DNA of 64,000 bases from Alkalibacterium putridalgicola (lineage in GTDB: Bacteria > Bacillota > Bacilli > Lactobacillales > Carnobacteriaceae_A): NCBI RefSeq assembly GCF_900109825.1, contig NZ_FOBL01000014.1:1-64000 (forward strand), given 5' to 3'. Both the position numbers and the translations under genes were made by a program. The notes under the pieces were generated by a model that saw nothing but the letters and a program-made list of their open reading frames with translations, did no database searches and had not been told where the DNA came from. Shown one piece after another: positions 1-8,202 of this stretch (the stretch's first letter is position 1; every line of letters starts with the position of its first letter).

Positions 1-323
1 AAAGTCATCGCGGTCTATTTTTGAGTGAACATGGCTAAGACCTTTTTTAGGATATCATTGTCTGTCTTAAGACGGGCATTCTCTACTTTAATTTTTTCGA
101 TATCTGCTTCAGAATACCCGGTTTTTTCATCTGTGGAATATTTTTTGATCCACCGATAAATGGTTTGTTCTGCTATGCCATGTTCCTCACTTAAATTCTT
201 TACTGAATGACCATTTTCGTACAAACTGACTAGCGTTTTCTTATAGTCGACATCATAGGTTCTTCGGTTTGACATCGATAGACACTCCTTTTCGATAGTT
301 TTTATTCTATCAAAACGTGTCCA
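1..323 (-). mobile_element. IS3-family insertion sequence, left part only
   Basis: The element reads on the minus strand and runs off the window start. The presumed terminal end is TGGACACGTTTTGATAG, reading down from 323; it begins with TG as IS3-family inverted repeats do. It is followed by a ribosome site and an OrfA gene. An ATG at 8 on the minus strand may begin the second transposase frame, but only eight bases are visible. The other end lies outside the window, so neither completeness nor target duplication can be judged. Confidence 0.6.
15..275 (-). CDS. IS3-family transposase OrfA (helix-turn-helix protein)
   Basis: An 86-residue protein starting MSNRRTYDVDYKK. The start at 275 was chosen because AGGAGTG lies just upstream; the longer frame to 389 runs across the element end. 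It has a helix-turn-helix (residues about 20-45, with AEQTIYRWIKKY) followed by a leucine-zipper-like coil (about 55-83), the normal OrfA layout. In this family OrfA binds the terminal repeats and is usually joined to the OrfB integrase by ribosomal frameshifting. OrfB is beyond the window, so mobility cannot be assessed. Confidence 0.85.
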   Translation of the reverse strand: MSNRRTYDVDYKKTLVSLYENGHSVKNLSEEHGIAEQTIYRWIKKYSTDEKTGYSEADIEKIKVENARLKTDNDILKKVLAMFTQK

Positions 324-370
324 GGATTTCATACTAACATCAAGTTGTATTACAGATAAATAGCTTCCCA

Positions 371-400
371 TTGTTGAATACGTAAACAAAAGCGTATAAT
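371..400 (+). promoter_or_regulatory. Promoter of the nucleotidyltransferase-like gene
   Basis: A perfect -10 TATAAT at 395-400 with TTGTTG at 371-376 (spacer 18). Transcription would begin near 407, which argues against an ATG start at 405 and for the GTG at 429. Confidence 0.55.
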
Positions 401-428
401 AGGTATGAAGAGCAAGAGGAGGGGTTTT

Positions 429-1322
429 GTGAATGTGAATAACTATCTGACAGTTTTAGATGAACTCAAATCTGTACCTGATACAAACACAGACAAACTT
501 ATTCGTGTTGCTGGTGTGATAACAGAGTATGTTAAAGAAGCTTATGACATTGACTTGATCGTCGTTGGTGGTCTGTCAGTAGAAATCTATACAGAAGGTG
601 GATACACGACACAGGACATCGATTTTGTGGGTGTGAACCATGAGAAAATCATGAAGGCATTGAGTGATCTAGGTTTCCGTCGTGAGGGCAGGAACAGTAT
701 CCACGATGAGCTGAAGATTTTTGTCGAAGTTCCTGATTCAGTTTTGAAAGATGCAGATGAACACTATATCAGAAACGTGACCACAGAAGATGGTTTTGAA
801 CTGTCCGTTATTGGCGTTGAAGATATTATTAAAGACCGTCTTGTCGCATTGGTGCAGTGGGATGAATTCATGCAGGACGAGTGGATCTATCAATTGATAC
901 AAAAGCATCACAGCAAACTGGACATTCCTTATATCAGAAATACTTTGGATAAAGCTGAAAGAGAGTTGTTTGACTATTTTTACGATATAGTTAAAGAAGT
1001 AGATGCTTCTGAGAAACGACAATTTGAACTGATTCTGTATCTTCAAAGAGAAGGTATTCCTTATTCGTTATTCGAACTGGGGAAATATGTACTTATTGCT
1101 TTTCCAGCAATAAACGGTGAATACTATGGACTGTCGTTATCGCCAATAGTTATGGGGTATACTTACGAAGAAGATGTTGATGGTGAAGATACTTTTGTGG
1201 CTATAAGAGATAGTGAGTTAAGACTAAGCGAACTGAGAAATTGGTTAAACTCTATTTCGAATAAGGAAGTAAAAAATATCGATAAGATAAAAGATTACTT
1301 AAACGAATTGATAAATGAGTGA
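429..1322 (+). CDS. Nucleotidyltransferase-like protein (DUF6036-type fold)
   Basis: The start is the GTG at 429, eight bases behind a strong GAGGAGGGG; the in-frame ATG at 405 lies at the inferred transcription start and has no ribosome site. The product is 297 residues. Residues about 47-67 carry GGLSVEIYTEGGYTTQDIDF: a glycine pair followed by an Asp-x-Asp pair, the signature of the polymerase-beta nucleotidyltransferase fold. The C-terminal half is helical and not recognised. Related proteins are uncharacterised or serve as the toxin half of AbiE-like systems. The next gene is a small basic protein 55 bases downstream, and both precede one terminator. A toxin-antitoxin role is possible but not shown. 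Confidence 0.6.
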   Translation: MNVNNYLTVLDELKSVPDTNTDKLIRVAGVITEYVKEAYDIDLIVVGGLSVEIYTEGGYTTQDIDFVGVNHEKIMKALSDLGFRREGRNSIHDELKIFVEVPDSVLKDADEHYIRNVTTEDGFELSVIGVEDIIKDRLVALVQWDEFMQDEWIYQLIQKHHSKLDIPYIRNTLDKAERELFDYFYDIVKEVDASEKRQFELILYLQREGIPYSLFELGKYVLIAFPAINGEYYGLSLSPIVMGYTYEEDVDGEDTFVAIRDSELRLSELRNWLNSISNKEVKNIDKIKDYLNELINE

Positions 1323-1377
1323 ATCTGTATCGAAATAATCACTATGTTATAATATAAATGAAGAGAAGGGGCTTATA

Positions 1378-1578
1378 ATGACAAAACTTAAAGTAAACGA
1401 TCAAGTAATCAAGGCACCAAAAGGAATGAGTGAAATGGAGCTCTTGAAGATGAAAAAGCGTTTGGGACGTGACTTGTCAGCCTCTCCTGAACGGAAACGT
1501 CCACGAAACCCTGTCGAGAAACGTGTGTTGAAAGAATGGGAAGACGAACGCGGCGGCGAAAAAATAGGTGAGATTTAG
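1378..1578 (+). CDS. Small basic protein of unknown function
   Basis: A 66-residue, lysine/arginine-rich protein with a good site (AGAAGGGG) before the ATG. It has no membrane segment or signal peptide; a short N-terminal strand is followed by charged helix. It is probably co-transcribed with the nucleotidyltransferase-like gene and lies directly before a terminator. Its size and charge would suit a nucleic-acid-binding or antitoxin-like partner, but no motif supports either and I do not recognise the family. Confidence 0.5.
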   Translation: MTKLKVNDQVIKAPKGMSEMELLKMKKRLGRDLSASPERKRPRNPVEKRVLKEWEDERGGEKIGEI

Positions 1579-1592
1579 AAAGAATTTAAACG

Positions 1593-1634
1593 ACTCCCAA
1601 AACTAGCTTTTAAAGCTTGTTTTGGGAGTTTTTA
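1593..1634 (+). terminator. Rho-independent terminator
   Basis: ACTCCCAAAAC pairs with GTTTTGGGAGT followed by a T run; it ends the two-gene unit before it. Confidence 0.85.
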
Positions 1635-1693
1635 TGGTTTATTAGAGCAGGCGAATAAATTTATAACAGATAAAAAGAAAAAGTCCTTGCATC

Positions 1694-1722
1694 TTTATCA
1701 CTTTACATGTAAACTGATAATA
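1694..1722 (+). promoter_or_regulatory. MarR operator inside its own promoter
   Basis: A 12-bp perfect palindrome TTTACATGTAAA (1702-1713) lies between a weak TTTATC at 1694 and GATAAT at 1716. The surrounding TATCACTT.AC..GT.AA.T pattern recurs before the dioxygenase gene at 2203-2222, so both are probably bound by the MarR protein encoded at 1741. Confidence 0.6.
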
Positions 1723-1740
1723 TCGAAAGGAATGATACCG

Positions 1741-2178
1741 GTGAGAAAGAATACACTAGCTTCACTCATATGGGTGCGTATTACACGGTTCACTCATCAG
1801 AGTGCGTTGCTTTCTAACGAAAATGTAAAAAAATATGACATCACGGCAGCGCAGTTTGACGTACTCAATCAGATCGGCACATATCAGCCTTTGTCGCAGA
1901 GTGAGCTGGCTGATAAGATCACGATTTCAGCCGGCGGGATCTCTCGTATGCTGAGCCGGCTTGAACGTGAGGGATACATTGAACGAACCGTTGAATGGAA
2001 AACCAAGTGGATCAGCCTGACTGAAAAAGGCCAGATAAAGCTGGATGAAGTCTTTGAAGATCAGCTGGACTTTCAGACGTCACTGATGGACGAGTGTCTG
2101 ACCAAGGCTGAGCAGAAGAAATTGTATGCTTTAGTGACAAAAGTACAGAAACACACTGAAAAAAAGTTGAACAGCTAA
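1741..2178 (+). CDS. MarR-family regulator, MhqR-like
   Basis: A 145-residue winged-helix protein. The GTG at 1741 is preferred because GAAAGGA sits ten bases upstream; the in-frame ATG at 1732 is too close to it. The winged helix spans about residues 50-95 (LSQSELADKITISAGGISRMLSRLEREGYIER), followed by a C-terminal dimerisation helix. It sits directly upstream of a ring-cleavage-type dioxygenase and an FMN reductase, the gene set controlled by MhqR/YodB-type repressors that lose DNA binding on quinone or electrophile exposure. A shared palindromic operator before this gene and the next supports autorepression plus control of the operon. The specific inducer cannot be read from sequence. Confidence 0.85.
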   Translation: MRKNTLASLIWVRITRFTHQSALLSNENVKKYDITAAQFDVLNQIGTYQPLSQSELADKITISAGGISRMLSRLEREGYIERTVEWKTKWISLTEKGQIKLDEVFEDQLDFQTSLMDECLTKAEQKKLYALVTKVQKHTEKKLNS

Positions 2179-2202
2179 CAGCAAGCCAGCTTTTTTTTAA
2201 CG

Positions 2203-2228
2203 TATCACTTGACTAGTCAAGTTAAAAT
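2203..2228 (+). promoter_or_regulatory. MarR operator of the dioxygenase-reductase operon
   Basis: The perfect 16-bp palindrome ACTTGACTAGTCAAGT at 2207-2222 resembles the site before the regulator gene (same TATCACTT lead-in, same trailing AAT). No clear separate -35/-10 pair could be assigned; the palindrome probably overlaps the core promoter. Confidence 0.6.
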
Positions 2229-2245
2229 CATAAGGAGGAATCATC

Positions 2246-3184
2246 ATGTCGACACTATTAGGACATCACCACATTTCCATGCTGGTGAAAAATGCGAAAG
2301 AAACCGATAGATTCTATAAAGATAGTTTAGGGCTGCATCGGGTCAAAGTCACGGTCAACCAGGACGATCCGTCGATGTATCATCTGTTTTACGGAGACAA
2401 AACGGGCAGTCCGGGGACAGGATTGACCTTCTTTGAAATGCCGAGCATCGGAAGGACTCACCGAGGGACCAATGCCATCACCCGGATCGGTCTGATGGTC
2501 CCGTCAGAAGAAAGCCTGGCATACTGGAAAGCACGTTTTGAAGACTTAGATGTCTATCACGGAAGCATGACCACCTATGCCAAGCGCAAGGGGCTGAAGT
2601 TTGAAGACCCGGACGGCCTGCAGCTGGTTCTGCTTGTCGCTGATGGTGAAGAGATGGATACTTGGGATCCTTACGAGCAGTCAGAAGTTCCGGTAGAACA
2701 TCAGATTCGCGGGATGGGTCCGATCGAAATCACAGTAAGGGATAGCGATAGATTTACTGAAACGTTGACACAGCTTATGAAATACGAAGAGGTTTACAGT
2801 GAAAACAACGAAAAGCTGTTTCAGACGGTGAAGGAAGACAGTTACGGTGAGATTTTAGTCAAACAACTGGATGGGCCGGATGAGAAACCGGGACGAGGCA
2901 GCGTCCATCATTTAGCCTTGCGTGTGAGTGAAGGATCGGAGCTCCAGTACTGGGATGAAATGGCACGCCAGAACAGATTCCCGTCCTCTGGAGAAGTCGA
3001 CCGGTATTACTTCAGAAGTGTATACTTCCGAGAGCACAACGGTATCCTCTTTGAAATTGCCACAGATGGCCCCGGGTTCACCGTTGACCAGGACCCTGAG
3101 CACTTAGGCAAAGAACTCGTCCTGCCGCCGTTTCTGGAACACAGACGAGAAGAGATCGAAAGCAAACTGGAACCGATCGATTAG
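2246..3184 (+). CDS. Ring-cleaving dioxygenase (VOC family, MhqO/MhqE-like)
   Basis: A 312-residue protein made of paired glyoxalase/dioxygenase (VOC) modules: one at about 5-130 (starting GHHHISML) and one at about 155-290. Candidate metal ligands are His in HHHISML, His in SVHHLALRV (about 219) and Glu in GILFEIATDGPGF (about 269), matching Fe/Mn extradiol-type enzymes. In Bacilli, relatives under MhqR remove hydroquinones and catechol-like electrophiles by ring opening. An AAGGAGG site lies eight bases before the ATG. It is followed 62 bases later by an FMN reductase. The family call is firm; the physiological substrate is inferred from the operon type. Confidence 0.88.
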   Translation: MSTLLGHHHISMLVKNAKETDRFYKDSLGLHRVKVTVNQDDPSMYHLFYGDKTGSPGTGLTFFEMPSIGRTHRGTNAITRIGLMVPSEESLAYWKARFEDLDVYHGSMTTYAKRKGLKFEDPDGLQLVLLVADGEEMDTWDPYEQSEVPVEHQIRGMGPIEITVRDSDRFTETLTQLMKYEEVYSENNEKLFQTVKEDSYGEILVKQLDGPDEKPGRGSVHHLALRVSEGSELQYWDEMARQNRFPSSGEVDRYYFRSVYFREHNGILFEIATDGPGFTVDQDPEHLGKELVLPPFLEHRREEIESKLEPID

Positions 3185-3246
3185 CAGCGATACAAAAACT
3201 ACTGAAACAACAAACTATAAACTAGAAGAAAAAGGAGAGTTTAATC

Positions 3247-3816
3247 ATGGAAAACAAATTAAATATGGGTATTATTTTAGGCAGCACAAGGGACGCTCGC
3301 GTCAGCCCGCAGGTCGGCGAATGGGTCAAAGAAATCGCGGACGAACGTGACGACGCCAACTATGAGATCGTCGATATCCTTGAGTACCAATTACCCTTTT
3401 TAGGAACCACCGACGGGACAGAACCCGGCATCGCTGCCTGGAATGAAAAAATCGACAGCCTGGACGGTTTTGTCTTTGTGGTTCAGGAATACAACCACAG
3501 CTACACAGGCGTACTGAAAAACGCGATCGACCACTTGAGAGAAGCTTGGCACGACAAAGCAGCCGGGATCGTGAGCTACGGTTCGACCGGCGGCGCACGT
3601 GCAGCGGAACATCTTCGCGGCGTGTTTGCTGAACTGAAGATCGCTGATGTCCGTGTGCATCCGACCTTGTCTCTGTTCACTGATTTTGAAAACTTCACGA
3701 CCTTCAACCCCGCCGAGCTGCACTTAGTCAACATGAACGCCATGCTCGATCAGGTCAACGCCTGGAGCAAGGCATTAAAACCGTTAAGAGTCAAAGAAGA
3801 GGAAGCAGTAAAATAA
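3247..3816 (+). CDS. NADPH-dependent FMN reductase / azoreductase-like
   Basis: A 189-residue flavodoxin-fold protein. The phosphate-binding loop is ILGSTRDARVSPQVG (about 9-24). Typical FMN_red features follow: QEYNHSYTGVLKNAIDHL (about 80-98) and SYGSTGGARAAEHLR (about 109-123). These enzymes use NAD(P)H to reduce flavin, quinones or azo compounds. AAAGGAG precedes the ATG. It is the last gene of the MarR-controlled unit and ends at a strong bidirectional terminator. Two-electron quinone reduction would complement ring cleavage by the preceding dioxygenase. Confidence 0.85.
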   Translation: MENKLNMGIILGSTRDARVSPQVGEWVKEIADERDDANYEIVDILEYQLPFLGTTDGTEPGIAAWNEKIDSLDGFVFVVQEYNHSYTGVLKNAIDHLREAWHDKAAGIVSYGSTGGARAAEHLRGVFAELKIADVRVHPTLSLFTDFENFTTFNPAELHLVNMNAMLDQVNAWSKALKPLRVKEEEAVK

Positions 3817-3828
3817 TCTCAAATAAAG

Positions 3829-3878
3829 CAAAGCACCTCTTTATTATCCAGTTTTGGACGGATAAAGAGGTGCTTTAT
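3829..3878. terminator. Bidirectional terminator
   Basis: AAAGCACCTCTTTAT pairs with ATAAAGAGGTGCTTT, with A and T tracts on both flanks. It serves the convergent operons ending at 3816 (+) and 3883 (-). Confidence 0.9.
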
Positions 3879-3882
3879 TGCA

Positions 3883-4689
3883 TTAAAAAGCTTTAGCTAA
3901 CTTTGATCCAATATAGAATAAAGTAACAGCGAGAATAACGGATGCATAGATGATCAGATTGTTTAGACTGACGTCGTCAAAGAAAAATATAAGCAGAACG
4001 GAGGCACTATATAAGATTTGAGCAGCAAATAGTCTGGATCTGTTTACTTTATTTCCCTGATCATCTAAAGCTTCTTCTCGGGACAAAAACCAGAAGAGGA
4101 TAAATGATAACCCAATAAGAGTGAAAAAAACTGTGGTGAGCGTATCCATGCCAGAGACAGGATCGAAATTCAAATAATCCAGAAAGAAACTCTGTACCAG
4201 AAACAGCACGGATGCGATCGCGTTGATGATGACGAAAGTCCGTGTCAGCCTTCGTCCTTTTGAAACAAGATATATGGCTAAAAGAAAGGCGACGAGATAA
4301 ATACTGTTGTCGTTACTAAAAGACAGATAGGTTGTGAGGCCCAAAGTCAAAAGCATATCAAAGACAGTCACCGCTTTCCCGCACAGGCCGTTGACCATTC
4401 TCAAGACCAAAAGCAGCCAGCCGAGAACCAGCAGCTGGACCGATTCATAGTAAAATAGATTGATAAGTGCAAAGCCGGCAGCCAGAATTGCTGAATAGTC
4501 ATGTTTCGGATCGATTTCTCGAGCCAGTGCCCAAGTCAAAAAGACGCCGACACCAATAGATAGACCGGATAGAAACGCGCCAGTCACCAGCCATCCTACA
4601 GCCGAAGCCGCCAGTGTCAACAGGACGACGAGCCGGTTTGTTTTGTAGTTTAAATCGATTATTCTTCCCAATGTAAAAATAATCATCAC
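3883..4689 (-). CDS. Polytopic membrane protein of unknown function
   Basis: A 268-residue, very hydrophobic protein with roughly eight membrane segments and short loops. The single notable polar loop, about residues 198-218, includes LSREEALDDQGNKVNRSR. It is the last gene of a four-gene minus-strand unit (ABC ATPase, ABC permease, SGNH hydrolase, this gene), with 29 bases between it and the hydrolase gene. No motif identifies a transporter or enzyme class. Its position suggests a role tied to the exporter or the exported hydrolase. Confidence 0.6.
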   Translation of the reverse strand: MMIIFTLGRIIDLNYKTNRLVVLLTLAASAVGWLVTGAFLSGLSIGVGVFLTWALAREIDPKHDYSAILAAGFALINLFYYESVQLLVLGWLLLVLRMVNGLCGKAVTVFDMLLTLGLTTYLSFSNDNSIYLVAFLLAIYLVSKGRRLTRTFVIINAIASVLFLVQSFFLDYLNFDPVSGMDTLTTVFFTLIGLSFILFWFLSREEALDDQGNKVNRSRLFAAQILYSASVLLIFFFDDVSLNNLIIYASVILAVTLFYIGSKLAKAF

Positions 4690-4718
4690 TCCTTCATGCG
4701 TATACGTCTAATGATAAG

Positions 4719-5516
4719 TTAATTAGTGCTGTAGTTCAATATCCTGAAAAGTGTTTCTGCAATGACCTGATACCCCATCCCGTTTGGATGAAAGTCATCC
4801 GGTGAAAGATACGCGTCTAAGTGGTAGGTAAATAGTTCATAGGTCGGGATATAGGCAAAAGCAGCATCCGAATTGACGATCAGTCGTGTTTCATGATTCC
4901 AGTCTAATAAAAAGCGTGCATTTTGAGGGTCGTCCTCGCTGTATGGATTATACAAACCAATGATTGCCAGCTGCGCATCCGGATTGATGGACCGGATCTC
5001 ACTCAGGATAAATGTCAGATCTTCTTTATAGATGTTGAGCGCCTCTTCAAAGGCAGGGGCGAGCGTCACGTTATCCTCTAAGTTCAGGCGGTTCAAATCG
5101 TTGCCGCCGATCGAAAGGATGATCAGCTCGGCACCGGCAATACTTGTCCGGTTTTCTCCGCTCTCGATCAAGTCTGCCAGCTGACTGCTTTCAAAACCCG
5201 GGACCGAACTGTTTGTGATGGTTGTATCTGTCTCACTGTCTTCTTCCAGCAGATCCAGATATCTTTCTCCGATCCCCAGGTTTTCTTCGTCTCCAACACC
5301 GAAGCCGATGGAGTCGCCGAGGATGAGGATGTCAGAAGCCCCATCCGGCGGCATGACTTCTTCTGGGATATTTTCAGGGGATTCCGTCTGAGTTTCTGTC
5401 TGAACATCTGCTTCGCCTCCGCTGATGATGATGGACGTGACGAATCCAAAAACAAACACTAGTGCCAGGATCAGGGCACTCGCTGATACCAGCGGCCAAA
5501 CGACTTTTTTAAACAT
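4719..5516 (-). CDS. Membrane-anchored SGNH/GDSL hydrolase
   Basis: A 265-residue protein with an N-terminal membrane anchor (about 8-32), a Glu/Pro-rich linker and an extracellular SGNH domain. Block I is ILGDSIGFGVG, with the nucleophile at Ser69. Block III is SIGGNDLNRL. The block V Asp-His is DDFHPNGMGY near the C-terminus. Such enzymes are esterases or lipases acting on lipids, acylated sugars or wall polymers, often in the YpmR-like lipase group. It lies 23 bases after the ABC permease gene with an AGGAGG site. The substrate is unknown. Confidence 0.85.
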   Translation of the reverse strand: MFKKVVWPLVSASALILALVFVFGFVTSIIISGGEADVQTETQTESPENIPEEVMPPDGASDILILGDSIGFGVGDEENLGIGERYLDLLEEDSETDTTITNSSVPGFESSQLADLIESGENRTSIAGAELIILSIGGNDLNRLNLEDNVTLAPAFEEALNIYKEDLTFILSEIRSINPDAQLAIIGLYNPYSEDDPQNARFLLDWNHETRLIVNSDAAFAYIPTYELFTYHLDAYLSPDDFHPNGMGYQVIAETLFRILNYSTN

Positions 5517-5539
5517 GGTGCACCTCCTTGGGCGTGTGA

Positions 5540-6541
5540 TCAGACCAGGACATCTCTGCGGTTAAACACAATGAAGCTGATCGCTATGGAGCCGATCGCC
5601 CAGACACTTAGTATTAGAATGGAAAAGTTGAGACTCATACCTTCGACCGGCTGGTAGGATCCGGTCAGGTAGCGGGTGAGATCCAGATTCGTCACGAAGA
5701 AATATTTCACCAGCTCCCAGTCGGACAAGAAGAACTGCAGGAACTGGCCGCCGATCAGAGCCGCCATCAGGATGCCGATAGCTGAGGCACTCGTGTCCAC
5801 GATCAATGAGATCAGCAGGGTAATTGAAGCGACGATGATGGAAACGAACCACACGAGAGAATAGATCAGCAGAGTATACTGATATCTGGGGATCAGTATC
5901 GTGGAATCTGAATTCAGTGTGCCTTCAAATAGTGTGAAGCCGGTCACGATGGGTTCGCTGAAGCCCCACTCCTGAAAGAAGAGATAGGAAACCAGGGTCG
6001 TCGTGATTCCTATGATAAACACCAAGAGGGTGGTCATTATAAGCAGGGCAATATACTTGCTCAGCAGCACTTTCCACCGGGGGACGGCGCGGGTGAGTAG
6101 GATTTTGATCGTCTTTCTGGAAAATTCACTGGAAACGAGGTCGGCCGCCAGGATAGCGATGAGCAAAGGAATGAATAAGGTGATGCCCTGTTCAGCGAAA
6201 GACACGTTGAATTTCGCCGCGGTCGGGGTGACTGGATTGATGTCGTTTTCGATAAAATAGTTCAGCTGTTCGATTTCTCTGTCGAAAGAGGCGCGGACTT
6301 CCCCGGGAATGGCTTCGTTCTGGCTGCGTTCTTCAAGCTCATCGAGCCGCTGCGTCGTCAGTCCCTGCCAGTCAAAGGCTGTTTCACCAGACTCTGCTTC
6401 AAACTGGTCTATATTTCTTTCGTAGGCATAATTCTGTCCATAAGAAAGCAGACCAACAAAGATCAGAAGCAGGATCATGATCAGCGGCATTTTCTTCTTC
6501 AATAAAATTTTCATTACTTCATTCCGTACGAGTGCGATCAT
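5540..6541 (-). CDS. ABC-2 type transporter permease
   Basis: A 333-residue permease with six membrane segments: the first at about 15-35, a large outside loop at about 36-115, then five more to the C-terminus. The long first outer loop contains Glu/Asp-rich helix, typical of the bacitracin/lantibiotic-resistance type (BcrB-like). It sits 15 bases after its ATPase gene. The pair probably forms a two-plus-two exporter. The cargo cannot be deduced; the co-transcribed hydrolase suggests an envelope function. Confidence 0.85.
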   Translation of the reverse strand: MIALVRNEVMKILLKKKMPLIMILLLIFVGLLSYGQNYAYERNIDQFEAESGETAFDWQGLTTQRLDELEERSQNEAIPGEVRASFDREIEQLNYFIENDINPVTPTAAKFNVSFAEQGITLFIPLLIAILAADLVSSEFSRKTIKILLTRAVPRWKVLLSKYIALLIMTTLLVFIIGITTTLVSYLFFQEWGFSEPIVTGFTLFEGTLNSDSTILIPRYQYTLLIYSLVWFVSIIVASITLLISLIVDTSASAIGILMAALIGGQFLQFFLSDWELVKYFFVTNLDLTRYLTGSYQPVEGMSLNFSILILSVWAIGSIAISFIVFNRRDVLV

Positions 6542-6556
6542 AACGATCCTCCTCCA

Positions 6557-7465
6557 CTAAATCGTGTGTTTATCGGTAAGTGACAAGAACAGATCTTCCA
6601 GGGTACGCTTTTTATGTTCTACATATGTGATGTCAAAGCCTGAAGCGATGAGAGTGTTATTTATTTCTGAAAGCCTTTCTGGGTCAACTGTGGCTCTAAG
6701 CGTATGTCCTGCGATCGCTGCTTCCACTTTAAACGTGCTTTTTAAAAGCAACTGAGCTTTTTGTGGATCATCTAATGTCCAGACGACCTCGCCGGTGACC
6801 AGAGCATCATCGATCGACGCACTTCGGATGATCCTGCCGTTATTGATGATACTGACGCGGTCGCACATCAGCTGGACTTCACTGATCAGGTGCGATGAGA
6901 TCAGGACCGAAATGTTTTTTTCGCGGGCCAGATTTTTAACGATCTCTCTGAATTCGTGGATGCCCTGAGGGTCGAGACCGTTCGTCGGCTCATCCAGGAT
7001 CAGCAGTCTGGGTTTATGAATCAGGGCCTGAGCCAGACCGATACGCTGCTTCATCCCCATGGAATATACAGCCACTTTATCATGGATGCGGTTTTCCATC
7101 CCGACTAAGGCGACCGCCTCATCGATGTCTTTTTTTGTCACGTCTTTTGACATGCTGGCGAGCAGTTCAAGATTCCGGTACCCGCTCATATAATCATACA
7201 AATCCGGTCCTTCGATGATACAGCCGACATTGGACATCGCTTTGACAAACTCTTTTTTAAGAGAATAGCCGCAGATTTCAACGTCTCCTGAAGTAGGTGT
7301 CGACAAGCCGACGATCATCCGCAGGGTCGTTGTTTTCCCGGAACCGTTGGGACCCAGGAAACCGACGATCTCACCCGCTTGGATATCAAAACTGACATCT
7401 TCGATGATCAGTTTTTTCTGAATCAGTTTTTTCAAGTGTGAAACCTTTAGTACTGAAGTATCCAT
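6557..7465 (-). CDS. ABC transporter ATP-binding protein (BcrA-like)
   Basis: A 302-residue ATPase. Walker A is GPNGSGKTT (38-46), the signature region is YSMGMKQRIGLAQAL (about 134), Walker B with catalytic Glu is LLILDEPTNGLDPQG, and the switch His is ISSHLIS. The C-terminal 80 residues form the extra domain common in drug/bacitracin exporters. It opens a four-gene minus-strand operon. It is divergent from a MarR gene at 7727, separated by 261 bases; the two may or may not be linked in regulation. Confidence 0.9.
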   Translation of the reverse strand: MDTSVLKVSHLKKLIQKKLIIEDVSFDIQAGEIVGFLGPNGSGKTTTLRMIVGLSTPTSGDVEICGYSLKKEFVKAMSNVGCIIEGPDLYDYMSGYRNLELLASMSKDVTKKDIDEAVALVGMENRIHDKVAVYSMGMKQRIGLAQALIHKPRLLILDEPTNGLDPQGIHEFREIVKNLAREKNISVLISSHLISEVQLMCDRVSIINNGRIIRSASIDDALVTGEVVWTLDDPQKAQLLLKSTFKVEAAIAGHTLRATVDPERLSEINNTLIASGFDITYVEHKKRTLEDLFLSLTDKHTI

Positions 7466-7640
7466 GATGAGTCTCCCTTCAGTGAACGGTAAAAAACGTT
7501 TATCATACGAGTTTAAGAAAATTTTGAGTTCATTTAATTGACTTCATTGTATCACTTTATGTATAGGTAAAGTAGTCAGACAGCAGCAAAGTCCTGAAAG
7601 GCTGTTACTGACGTAGTATGAATTGGATATTTCGTTTTAA

Positions 7641-7658
7641 TTGTTGCAAATGCAACAA
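7641..7658. promoter_or_regulatory. MarR-type operator palindrome
   Basis: TTGTTGCA, two A residues, then TGCAACAA: 8-bp perfect arms in the intergenic region, 69 bases before the MarR gene at 7727. The TTGC...GCAA arms are common in MarR-family operators. It is probably the binding site of that protein. Confidence 0.6.
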
Positions 7659-7726
7659 AAATGCTGTAGTCTATTCTTATGAAATAAGAAACAGACTTTT
7701 GATCAACTTTAAGTGTGAGGTGACAC

Positions 7727-8179
7727 ATGAGTGATATTCTAAGAGACATCGGCGTTATCGCCCGGGCACTGGACTCGATCGCGAATATCGAATTCAAAGA
7801 GCTGGCTCTCACGAGAGGGCAGTATCTGTATCTGGTCCGAATCGATGAGAACCCGGGAATCATCCCTGACCGACTGGCTGACCTGGTCAAAGTAGACCGC
7901 ACAACAGCGTCCCGAGCCATCAATAAGCTGGTGAAACAGGACTTCATTGAAAAAAACCCTGACCCGGACAATAGAAAAATCAAGCGGCTGTTTCCAACCG
8001 ATAAAGGTAAAGAAGCTGCGGACTACATTCGTCGGGAAAACAGGCATTCCAACGGGGTAGCCCTTGAAGGACTGACGCAAGAAGAAAAGAAGAACTTATC
8101 TGTTTTGCTGGAAAAAGTAAAGAACAATATCGAAGCAGACTGGAAAGCTGTGAAGCAAGGCGAAACGAGAGAGTATTAA
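7727..8179 (+). CDS. MarR-family transcriptional regulator
   Basis: A 150-residue winged-helix protein. The recognition region LADLVKVDRTTASRAINKLVKQDFIEK lies at about 45-72 and the wing PDPDNRKIKRLFPTDKG at about 76-92. Helices at both ends would form the dimer. It is followed after 23 bases by a B3/B4-domain gene and probably co-transcribed with it. A palindrome at 7641 is a likely autoregulatory site. The ligand is unknown. Confidence 0.88.
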   Translation: MSDILRDIGVIARALDSIANIEFKELALTRGQYLYLVRIDENPGIIPDRLADLVKVDRTTASRAINKLVKQDFIEKNPDPDNRKIKRLFPTDKGKEAADYIRRENRHSNGVALEGLTQEEKKNLSVLLEKVKNNIEADWKAVKQGETREY

Positions 8180-8202
8180 AATCAAGAGCGGAGGATAAAA
8201 GC

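Noticed and set aside
738-1046. 102-codon minus-strand frame inside the nucleotidyltransferase-like gene
   Set aside because: A shadow of the plus-strand gene, with no promoter or ribosome site and no recognisable protein.
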